Of a stretch of 64,000 nucleotides of DNA, positions 17,820-25,235 are shown piece by piece. Each line of letters starts with the position of its first letter. The first letter of the stretch is position 1. Under the pieces are notes generated by a model. It saw nothing but the letters and a program-made list of their open reading frames with translations, did not search any database and was not told where the DNA came from. The translations under genes and the position numbers were made by a program. The DNA is from Wenyingzhuangia sp. 2_MG-2023 (lineage in GTDB: Bacteria; Bacteroidota; Bacteroidia; Flavobacteriales; Flavobacteriaceae): contig NZ_JAUOSB010000009.1 in the NCBI RefSeq assembly GCF_030548295.1, positions 62,001-126,000 on the forward strand, read 5' to 3'.

Positions 17820-18740
17820 TTATTTGTGACTAACCTTTAACTTGTAATAATTAACCTTAGCATAAGAACCTTCATCTCTAGATTGAAAATAATTACCTGC
17901 TTTGAAATAATTCTCAAAAATCCCCCACTTTTCCATGTGAATTCCTTTGTAAACCTTGTAATGAATGTTATTTAATACAATTAGCATTTTCCCTTCGGAT
18001 ATTTTAACCTCTAACGTGAATTTTTTATGTCCAACCTCTTGATCAAAGGTGTAACCTTCATCATCACCCCAAGCATCTTCATGTAACATCTCAATTGGTG
18101 TTGCCTCTAAGTTTTTAAGCTCTTTGGTTTTTACACGAATCTTTCCTTTGTACCAATAAATTTTTAAAATTGGAGGTGCATTGTTATCTTTTTGACCTAT
18201 CAAATCTCTCTGTTCATTTGTCAAACGCCCGTGAATTTGCATAATGATAACCTTATGCGGCTTCCCTTCTTTATCTTTAGAAATTTCATCTACTTTTAAA
18301 ACTCCTTTCATTGTACCTCCTTGTTTAAAAGTCCAATTCACATTGTTATTTCCAGGAACCATTTGTTCTCTTAACTCAGAGCGAGAATATTTTGTATTTG
18401 CAGTAGTTGCATTACTCGGATATGCATAAAACACCAATGCTCCTTTGATAGAATCATTGTACATGTATTTTTTTAACCTTTCATCTGTACCATAATTTAT
18501 AATCTCTGGTGGCTCAACATTCATTGCGCTTCCTTTGTGATTTAATTCTGGTGTTGTTACACTCCAATGGCTCAAATCAATTTTTGGTAATTTGTATTTT
18601 TTCTTCTTTTTTTTCTTTGTTTTTTTTACCTCAACTGATTTTTCCGTTTCTGAAACACTACTTGCCTTTTCTTGGCAAGTAGCATTTATAGAAACAAAAG
18701 TTATTAGTATTGCTAAAATTTCTTTATTAAAAAACCTCAT
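17820..18740 (-). CDS. PL7 alginate lyase with polylysine linker
   Basis: 306 residues. The N-terminal signal ends near INATCQ; the Cys22 context is a poor lipobox, so soluble secretion or an atypical lipoprotein are both possible. Residues 39-48 contain nine lysines, forming a strongly basic linker before the PL7 domain. PL7 motifs are intact: RSELRE (120-125), QIH (168-170) and YFKAGNY (near 278). It is well over half identical by eye to the lyase downstream, but its surface is more basic. It cleaves alginate, probably G-containing blocks judging from Ile in QIH. The lysine tract is encoded by two A8 runs. Confidence 0.92.
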   Translation of the reverse strand: MRFFNKEILAILITFVSINATCQEKASSVSETEKSVEVKKTKKKKKKKYKLPKIDLSHWSVTTPELNHKGSAMNVEPPEIINYGTDERLKKYMYNDSIKGALVFYAYPSNATTANTKYSRSELREQMVPGNNNVNWTFKQGGTMKGVLKVDEISKDKEGKPHKVIIMQIHGRLTNEQRDLIGQKDNNAPPILKIYWYKGKIRVKTKELKNLEATPIEMLHEDAWGDDEGYTFDQEVGHKKFTLEVKISEGKMLIVLNNIHYKVYKGIHMEKWGIFENYFKAGNYFQSRDEGSYAKVNYYKLKVSHK

Positions 18741-18762
18741 AATTAAACTAATATATAATTAT

Positions 18763-19617
18763 TTATTCTATCACTGATGAAGTAAACTCTTCAACATAAC
18801 CAGTTGCAGTACCTGTATTTTCTATATGTATAGAAATAGTACTATTACTACCAGAATTGAAAGAAACATCAACCGATTCAAAAGGAGTTTTACCTAATTG
18901 AACAGTACCAGTATGAGACTTTAAAGTTGCTCCTGCAATATCATCAGGACTAGTAACTGTACCTCCCAAGATTGAAACTGTAATTGAAGAAGCATCTCCT
19001 GTTTCTATAGAATATAAATATGAAATTATATAATCTGTATTTGGAGTTACTGCTATGTCTTTTTGATAAGCTACTCTTGCATCTGAAATATTTGGAAATT
19101 TAGCTGCTTTTGTACCAACAAAACTTGAACTAGTAGAAATCTGTATTGTTTTACCTAAATTAGAATCTACCCATGGAGATGTATATTTACCATCATCACC
19201 TGGTTCATCAAAACTAGGATTTAAAATTTTTGGAACAATTGCTAATGGTTCTTCTGGCTCTACCACAACAACTTCTAAAGAAGAAATGCTCTCCACTCCT
19301 AATTTATCAGATGCCGTTAAAGTAACTGTATAAGTTCCTTCTGCAGGAAAAGTGTTTACACCATCTACACCTGTAGATGTATTTCCATCACCATAGTTCC
19401 ACATATAATCAGTAGCACTTGTTGAAGCGTTAGCAAATGTATATGTTAAATAATCGTCTGTTACTGCTGCAGAAAAATTAGCTTCTGGAGGAGTTAAATC
19501 TTCTTTTGAGTTCGCTTCTGGCAATTCATACTCAAATGAATCACAAGAAGTTACTGATATCATCACCATTAAAATTAAAATAGTGATAGCGCTTTTGTAT
19601 TTATTTATTTTTTCCAT
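18763..19617 (-). CDS. PKD-domain surface lipoprotein, putative alginate-binding protein
   Basis: 284 residues. The lipobox is ISVTSC (Cys25). A PKD domain spans about residues 45-120 (YMWNYGDGNTSTGV, GTYTVTLTASD), followed by a beta-rich C-terminal domain (about 130-284) with the LNPSFDEPGDDG and VAYQKDI features of carbohydrate-binding jelly-roll modules. Third in the susC-susD operon, it occupies the position of the surface glycan-binding proteins of polysaccharide loci, so binding alginate or its oligosaccharides on the cell surface is the best guess. No catalytic residues are apparent. Confidence 0.8.
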   Translation of the reverse strand: MEKINKYKSAITILILMVMISVTSCDSFEYELPEANSKEDLTPPEANFSAAVTDDYLTYTFANASTSATDYMWNYGDGNTSTGVDGVNTFPAEGTYTVTLTASDKLGVESISSLEVVVVEPEEPLAIVPKILNPSFDEPGDDGKYTSPWVDSNLGKTIQISTSSSFVGTKAAKFPNISDARVAYQKDIAVTPNTDYIISYLYSIETGDASSITVSILGGTVTSPDDIAGATLKSHTGTVQLGKTPFESVDVSFNSGSNSTISIHIENTGTATGYVEEFTSSVIE

Positions 19618-19648
19618 GTTTTCTTGTTTAAATTAATTTAACACTTTT

Positions 19649-21082
19649 TTAGTAACCTGGATTTTGTTTCATTACTCCATTACTCAAATTGATTTCTCTT
19701 TGAGGAATAGGTAATAACAAATCAGAAGATGAATATTCTAACCCATTTGTTGTTGAAAATGTTGAAAGTATAGATTCAGCTTTTCCGAATCTAAGTAAAT
19801 CAAAGAATCTATGGTTTTCAAAAGCCAACTCTACTCGTCTTTCTAATAACAACTCATCTTTTGTAATTGTTCCATCAGCATCATCTGCTAAACCAGCACG
19901 ATTTCTTACTTCGTTAAAAGAATTTAGAGCATTGATATTGGTGGTTTGTGTACCTCCTGCCAAAATAGCTTCTGCGTGCATTAACAAAACATCTGCGTAA
20001 CGTAATACAATCCAATCGTTCCCTGCTAGCGTAGCATCATTGATAAATGTTTTTCCATTTGTTCCTCCATCTTCACCATTAGGCAAGTATTTTATTACTT
20101 GATTTTGTGTAGTTTGACTAGGATCTATTCTATAAGAATATTCAGTTCTATCACCTCCGTAAGTATCCAAAGCAGTGACTGCATCGGTAGTTACGTAATT
20201 TACTCCTGAGGTTCTACCCACACCATTCATCCATTCTGCTGAAAAGTTCTGACTATCATTTGAAGAGGCATTTTCATAACCTATAGCAAAAATAATTTCG
20301 TTGTTTCTTTCAGAATAAAAAACATCATTAAAATCAGGCATTAACGAAAAACCACTTACCATTACATCTTCCAATAAAACCTGTGCTTGTGTGTAATTAG
20401 GCTCCTCTAATGTTAAATATACTTTTGCCAACATGGTTTGAGCAGCAGCTTTTGATGCTCTGGTTGTATAGGTATTGTCTAAACCAGCTACTGCGGTAGT
20501 CAAGTCACTTACAATTAAATCATAAACACCTGATGTTGCAACTCTTGTGAACTGAACCTCTGTTTCTAATGGAGATACCACTCTATCAATCAATGGAATG
20601 TCTCCAAACAATCTTACTAGATTAAAATAAGCATACGCCCTTAAAAATTTAGCTTCAGCTTCAAAAGCAGCAGCAGTAGTTTCATCGTCAACCACATCTA
20701 AATTCTCTAAAACGATGTTTGCTCTATAAATCACACTATAAAAACTTGCGTAATAATCTGCTACAATTCCGTTTGTTGCTTGTACTGTGTAAAATTCAAA
20801 TTGAGCAGCCTCACCTTCTTGACTTTTAGTTCTGGTATTGTCACTTCGCATTTCTGTCAAATAGAACTCATACATAATTGCATGATTATCGTCAGTGTCT
20901 GTGCTATTCACACCTTGTATAGCATCGTAAATACTAATCAATCCTGTCTCTACTTCATCTGCAGTTTGGTAATATGAATCTGCAGTAATCCCTGAATCGG
21001 GAGTAATCTCTAAGTAATCACTACTACAAGAAGCAATTGTTACTCCAATTATTAGTAATACTATTAATTTTATGTTTTTCAT
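19649..21082 (-). CDS. susD: SusD/RagB family nutrient-binding outer-membrane lipoprotein
   Basis: 477 residues. The lipobox is TIASCSS (Cys19), followed by the SusD N-terminal motif DYLEITPDSGITADSYYQT. TPR-like helices contain FEAEAKFLRAYAYFNLVRLFGDIPL, the hallmark of SusD_RagB proteins. The C-terminus has RRVELAFENHRFFDLLRFG and ends in MKQNPGY, as usual. SusD caps the SusC barrel and binds the oligosaccharide for import, here presumably alginate oligosaccharides. It lies 22 bases after susC and 31 bases before the PKD lipoprotein gene. The symbol is used for the family, not for starch specificity. Confidence 0.95.
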   Translation of the reverse strand: MKNIKLIVLLIIGVTIASCSSDYLEITPDSGITADSYYQTADEVETGLISIYDAIQGVNSTDTDDNHAIMYEFYLTEMRSDNTRTKSQEGEAAQFEFYTVQATNGIVADYYASFYSVIYRANIVLENLDVVDDETTAAAFEAEAKFLRAYAYFNLVRLFGDIPLIDRVVSPLETEVQFTRVATSGVYDLIVSDLTTAVAGLDNTYTTRASKAAAQTMLAKVYLTLEEPNYTQAQVLLEDVMVSGFSLMPDFNDVFYSERNNEIIFAIGYENASSNDSQNFSAEWMNGVGRTSGVNYVTTDAVTALDTYGGDRTEYSYRIDPSQTTQNQVIKYLPNGEDGGTNGKTFINDATLAGNDWIVLRYADVLLMHAEAILAGGTQTTNINALNSFNEVRNRAGLADDADGTITKDELLLERRVELAFENHRFFDLLRFGKAESILSTFSTTNGLEYSSSDLLLPIPQREINLSNGVMKQNPGY

Positions 21083-21104
21083 AATATATATGTTTTTTTA
21101 AGTA

Positions 21105-24100
21105 TTAAAAATCTAGATTCAAACCAAAAGATATCGTTCTATAAATAGGAGATCCTGCTCTTTGGTAACCATAAGTAGTTGGACTTGTTCTATCGATAGA
21201 TTCTGGGTTAAACCCAGTATAATCAGCAGCAGTTAAATACATTAAGTTTTGTCCTGTAGCATAAACACGTAATCCTGAAATTCCATACTTAGATAATAAA
21301 CCTTTAGAAAAATTATACCCAATGTTTATATTACGTAAAGCCACATAAGATGCATCTTGTATGATGTCATTTGTGAATATTTTCTCTTTAATAAAATTTT
21401 GATTTGGTGTAGATGATATAAAATCTTGACCGCTATTAAAGTGATTGAAGATGTATTGATCTCCCATGTTTCTAATTTCTGCACCATGACTTCCTTGGAA
21501 CATGAAACTAAAATCTACGTTTCCAAATTTGAATTCATTTGAAACACTCCATACTAAATCTGGATAAGGATCTCCTAACGCAGCTTTATCTTCATCATCA
21601 ATAATTCCATCTCCATTTAAATCTTTAACATAAACATCTTGTGCTTCACCTCCAACTGGATGAAATGGATTTGCAAGGTATTCTACAGGAATATCTTTAT
21701 CTACAACCCATCCGTAGAATGTAGAAATTGGCTGTCCTTCTAAATTGATCCACTCTGCAGCTCTTTTAGAGTCAACATTTGTGATTTGCCCATTAGAATC
21801 TGCAAAATTAACCAACGTGTTTTTGTTCGTAGTAGCAATAATTGTAGAATTCCAACTAAAATGTTCGTTAGAAATATTTTTTGTTCTCAACTCAAATTCC
21901 CAACCTTCATTTCTAACTTCTCCTAAATTTACCAAAGCACTAGAAAAACCTGTTGTAGTTGATACTGGATTGTCTAAAAGCAATTGATCACTTGTTCTTT
22001 GGTACCAATCGATAGAACCTGAAATTCTATTGTTTAACAAACCAAAATCAATACCTGGGTTGATTTCTACCAATCGTTCCCATTTCAATTCAGGATTTGC
22101 AATATTTAAAGGTGCAAAACCAGACAATACAGCTCCGTCTACACTTGCCGTGTTAGACTGTAACAATGCTAAAGAAGGATAATAATCTACTAAAATATTA
22201 CCTGTACTTAAGCTACTAGTGCTACTGCTTGAATCTGGATCAATACTTCCTGTATTCAAACGGTCATTCCCTGTAACACCATAACTTGCTCTTACTTTTA
22301 ATCTATTTACAACACCACTATCCTCTAAAAATTCTTCATTAGAAATATTCCAACCAATAGAAGCAGCAGGGAAATTACCATACTTATAATCTGAACCAAA
22401 AATAGAACTTCCATCACGTCTAAAACTTAAAGAAGCAAGGTATTTATCATCATATGCATAGTTCAATCTACTCACGTAAGAGATTCCTCTTTTTTGCCAT
22501 TCAAAAGCATCTGCAGCACTAATTGTTGCCGCATTTGTAATTTGTTTTACAGCATCTGAAGTATACCCTGTACCAGAAATTGATGAGAAAAAGAAATTTC
22601 TAGACTCTATAGCCATACCTACAGTTGCACTTACATCATGAACATCTGCAATAGTTGTATTATAGTTAAAAAAGTTATCCGATATAATGTATGTTTCTCC
22701 TTGAGAAATTTCATTCATAGAAGCAGCAGAAGCTCCGTTTCTATTAGACTTTGTACCTTGCCATCTTGTACGTTTTGTATTTTGATAAGATCCTGATAAG
22801 GTTGTTTTAAAACTCAAATCATCTGTAATATTATAACCTGTATAAACACTACCAAACAACTTAAATTTATCATCGTAACGCTCACGCTCTAAAATTTTAG
22901 CAGCTGGATTTGTGTTTGATGTATTCCCTATATCAACCAAAGTACTACCATCTCCATACAAATCATAATTGTTAAAATGATATTGTAGCGCATAATCTCC
23001 AACTTCTACGTCTGGATATACAGTTCTATCTAAATATTGAATTGTATTTTCATCTTGATACGTTGGCAACCAGTTGGTTTGTCTTAAAATATCGTGCGTT
23101 GATCCGTCAAAACGTCTTCTGGTTGTAAAAGAAGGGCTTAAGTTAACTCCAACAGTAAACTTGTCATTCAACTTACTATCAACTTTTAACCTCATTCCGT
23201 ATTTTTCAAAGTTGTCTGTTAACAGAACTCCTTCATCATTTGCATAATTAATACTTGTAGCATATTTTGTTTTTTTGTTCCCCCCTCTTAAAGATAAAGA
23301 GTGACTAGTGATAGCTCCTCCATCAAAAATAACATCTTGCCATGAGCGATCAATACCAATTAATTGCTTGTACTTTGTTTTATCTGACAAATAGATTCCA
23401 CCATGTTCTTCTCTATGTCCTAAAGCAGCAAAAGCAGTAGGGTTGCTAATTTCTAAAGCTTTGTAATATTCACTTTCTGCAGCAGCAGTTTCTGCGATGG
23501 AAAAAGTATATGCATCACTCTGTCTTGCTTCTTTAAAACCAATATATGTACTGTAGCTAATTTTAGTATCTCCTTCAACACCTTCTTTCATCGTAATCAT
23601 TATGATACCGTTAGACCCTTTAGATCCGTAGATAGAAGACGATGCAGCATCTTTTAAAATTTCAAAAGACTCAACATCATTCATATTTAAAGATCCTAGA
23701 AAATCTGAATCTACAATAACTCCATCCACAACAATTAGAGGAGTAGAATCACCAGACATAGAACCAACACCACGTATGGTAATGGTTGGTGCAGCTCCTG
23801 CTTCTCCATCTGTAGCTTGGATATTTACACCTGATACTTGCCCTACCAAAGCATCATCTACCCTTGCCACTGCTATCTGATCTAATTTTTCATTTGTTAC
23901 CTTTGAAATAGCTCCTGTTAAATGTGATTTTTTCTGAGTACCATACCCTACAATTACAATCTCATCCAATTGAGAAGACTCTTCTTCTAAGGCTACCATT
24001 AGTTTTTTCTGATCGTTAATTACGATTTCCTTTGCCTTAAATCCTAAGTAGGAAACTACTAATACGTCTCCCTTTTTTACCGAAATTTGATAATTTCCAT

Positions 24101-24275
24101 CAAAATCCGAAATAGCTCCTTTTGATGTTCCTTTTACTATAATGTTTGCACCAGGAATTGGTGTTTTTTCTGCAGTAGACAAAACAATACCTGTCAGATT
24201 ATAATTCTCCTGAGCAAACAGAGCCATATTGAAAAACAACAAAGCCAATAGCGTTAAACTTTTCTTTAGTTTCAT
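21105..24275 (-). CDS. susC: SusC/RagA family TonB-dependent outer-membrane transporter
   Basis: 1056 residues. After a signal peptide (1-21, ending ALFAQ) comes a CarboxypepD_reg-like domain (about 25-105, NLTGIVLSTAEKTPIPGANI). Then follow the SusC signature LDEIVIVGYGTQKKSHLTGAIS and a plug domain with IRGVGSMSGDSTPLIVVDGV, and a large beta-barrel ending in ISFGLNLDF with the C-terminal Phe. It imports oligosaccharides using TonB energy, together with SusD. It is the first gene of the operon susC-susD-PKD-PL7-PL7. Its transcript should carry an unusually long leader (about 335 bases) under GntR-type operators. Confidence 0.97.
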   Translation of the reverse strand: MKLKKSLTLLALLFFNMALFAQENYNLTGIVLSTAEKTPIPGANIIVKGTSKGAISDFDGNYQISVKKGDVLVVSYLGFKAKEIVINDQKKLMVALEEESSQLDEIVIVGYGTQKKSHLTGAISKVTNEKLDQIAVARVDDALVGQVSGVNIQATDGEAGAAPTITIRGVGSMSGDSTPLIVVDGVIVDSDFLGSLNMNDVESFEILKDAASSSIYGSKGSNGIIMITMKEGVEGDTKISYSTYIGFKEARQSDAYTFSIAETAAAESEYYKALEISNPTAFAALGHREEHGGIYLSDKTKYKQLIGIDRSWQDVIFDGGAITSHSLSLRGGNKKTKYATSINYANDEGVLLTDNFEKYGMRLKVDSKLNDKFTVGVNLSPSFTTRRRFDGSTHDILRQTNWLPTYQDENTIQYLDRTVYPDVEVGDYALQYHFNNYDLYGDGSTLVDIGNTSNTNPAAKILERERYDDKFKLFGSVYTGYNITDDLSFKTTLSGSYQNTKRTRWQGTKSNRNGASAASMNEISQGETYIISDNFFNYNTTIADVHDVSATVGMAIESRNFFFSSISGTGYTSDAVKQITNAATISAADAFEWQKRGISYVSRLNYAYDDKYLASLSFRRDGSSIFGSDYKYGNFPAASIGWNISNEEFLEDSGVVNRLKVRASYGVTGNDRLNTGSIDPDSSSSTSSLSTGNILVDYYPSLALLQSNTASVDGAVLSGFAPLNIANPELKWERLVEINPGIDFGLLNNRISGSIDWYQRTSDQLLLDNPVSTTTGFSSALVNLGEVRNEGWEFELRTKNISNEHFSWNSTIIATTNKNTLVNFADSNGQITNVDSKRAAEWINLEGQPISTFYGWVVDKDIPVEYLANPFHPVGGEAQDVYVKDLNGDGIIDDEDKAALGDPYPDLVWSVSNEFKFGNVDFSFMFQGSHGAEIRNMGDQYIFNHFNSGQDFISSTPNQNFIKEKIFTNDIIQDASYVALRNINIGYNFSKGLLSKYGISGLRVYATGQNLMYLTAADYTGFNPESIDRTSPTTYGYQRAGSPIYRTISFGLNLDF

Positions 24276-24415
24276 TAGTGTTAGTATTAAGTTAATTTAA
24301 TAATAATAATGGGATTTTCCCACAGTGACCACCCTTTAACCCGCTATGACAAAGTGCGTCATATAACAAAGTCTTGGTTCACCTTAACACACTAGATACA
24401 TCGATAATTTTTTAT

Positions 24416-24530
24416 TACTTTTGTAAAAGAGTGTGTTGATTACAGTTCACATACTTTAGATATTACTTCCCTTCAGAATGAAGTAATCTTACCTATAAAG
24501 GATGGGCGTGCACCCGTCCTTTATTTTTTT
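24416..24530 (+). ncRNA. Candidate antisense small RNA opposite the susC leader
   Basis: On the plus strand a -7 element TACTTTTG (24416-24423) matches TAnnTTTG fully; the -33 position holds TAG at 24393-24395 (one mismatch to TTG) with 20-base spacing. An RNA starting near 24430 would contain a hairpin (ATTACTTC/GAAGTAAT, about 24462-24488) and end at a strong intrinsic terminator at 24497-24529, about 100 bases in all. It is fully complementary to the predicted susC leader. Cis-antisense RNAs at this position are known in Bacteroides polysaccharide loci. No expression evidence is available here. Confidence 0.45.
24497..24529 (+). terminator. Intrinsic terminator on the plus strand inside the susC leader
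   Basis: AAAGGATGGG and CCCGTCCTTT pair over ten positions (one T.G wobble in plus-strand RNA) around a six-base loop, followed by ATTTTTTT. On the minus strand the wobble becomes a C/A mismatch and no T run follows, so the structure is oriented for plus-strand transcription although no plus-strand gene precedes it. Confidence 0.75.
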
Positions 24531-24594
24531 GTCTAAATAATAATTTTCATAGTTCTCATCGTTGTTTATTTATAATAGTTAGTTCGTCTTCAAA

Positions 24595-24619
24595 CTGGTT
24601 TACCAATTTGGTTTACCAA
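24595..24619. promoter_or_regulatory. Tandem GntR operators at the susC promoter
   Basis: Two sites, CTGGTTTACCAA (24595-24606) and TTGGTTTACCAA (24608-24619), repeat with a 13-base period. On the minus strand the upstream site begins inside the -7 box TATATTTG, sharing its TTG, so repressor binding would exclude RNA polymerase. Confidence 0.78.
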
Positions 24620-24648
24620 ATATATATATTAGAATCATTATTCACAAA
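24617..24648 (-). promoter_or_regulatory. Bacteroidota-type promoter of the susC operon
   Basis: Reading the minus strand, TTTG (24648-24645) is 20 bases from a perfect -7 element TATATTTG (24624-24617). It lies between the kdgF terminator and susC and overlaps the first operator. Confidence 0.7.
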
Positions 24649-24699
24649 TAATAACCACTATTTATTAGATAAATCACAACAAAAACATAAATATATTAT

Positions 24700-24755
24700 C
24701 AAAATACCACAAAACAGCTTTGTAAACTATAAGATTACAAGCTGCTTTGTGGTAT
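24700..24755 (-). terminator. Terminator of the PL6-PL17-kdgF operon
   Basis: A long imperfect inverted repeat (24704-24725 with 24735-24755; arms starting ATACCACAAA) with a nine-base loop is followed on the minus strand by a short T run. It lies about 120 bases beyond the kdgF stop and just before the susC promoter, separating the two operons. Confidence 0.75.
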
Positions 24756-24873
24756 CAATACTACTTTTAGTGAAATGATTTTTTTTGCGAGGTCAAACAA
24801 ACGAATACATTATCTCCTACAGCAATCCTTTTTCATGCTGTTTTGTATTATTATCAACCCCAAAACTTCTTTT

Positions 24874-25224
24874 TTATTTCTCCATAAAATCCTCTCTAAT
24901 AGGACTAAACACATCTATCAACAAACCTGCTTCTCTACAAATAGCACCGTGCATTACGTGTGGTGGAATGTAAAATGAATCACCTCCTTTAACCATTTTT
25001 GTAACCTCTCCAATTGTCAATTCAAATGCTCCATCTACTACGTATGTTACTTGAGAATGGTAATGCTCGTGCATTTGTCCAATACCTCCTGTTTCAAATT
25101 TTGCTTTTACTAGCATGATTTTATCATCATACCCCATGATTTGACGTTGCACTCCTTCTGCTACTGTTTCCCAAGGTGTCTCGCTGTCGAATAAAAACTC
25201 TTTACTTGCTCCAAATGTTTCCAT
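24874..25224 (-). CDS. kdgF: KdgF-type cupin, 4,5-unsaturated uronate ring-opening enzyme
   Basis: 116 residues, a single cupin domain of the usual KdgF length. Expected metal ligands are visible: His52 and His54 in QMHEHYHSQ, Gln58, and His92 in IPPHVMHG. Asp104 in LLIDVFSP sits where the family has its catalytic Asp. KdgF converts the unsaturated monouronate released by lyases into the linear ketone DEH. It lies 12 bases after the PL17 gene, matching exolyase plus KdgF pairs in other alginate loci. A long terminator follows. Confidence 0.92.
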   Translation of the reverse strand: METFGASKEFLFDSETPWETVAEGVQRQIMGYDDKIMLVKAKFETGGIGQMHEHYHSQVTYVVDGAFELTIGEVTKMVKGGDSFYIPPHVMHGAICREAGLLIDVFSPIREDFMEK

Positions 25225-25235
25225 GTTTCTTTATT

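Larger units (their letters stand above)
24276..24611 (-). promoter_or_regulatory. Long structured 5' leader of the susC operon
   Basis: If transcription starts just after the -7 box at 24617-24624, the leader is about 335 bases, compared with about 30 for the PL6 operon. It contains several inverted repeats: 24497-24522, about 24464-24488 (ATTACTTC/GAAGTAAT), 24345-24363 (TATGAC/GTCATA) and a short GGGA/TCCC at 24311-24321. No open reading frame of note is seen. The leader could fold into regulatory structure or be the target of the antisense unit described separately. Confidence 0.5.

Noticed and set aside
24775-24978. Two overlapping plus-strand ORFs opposite the end of kdgF
   Set aside because: They are antisense to a well-supported cupin gene, have no family match, and show the residue bias of a shadow frame.
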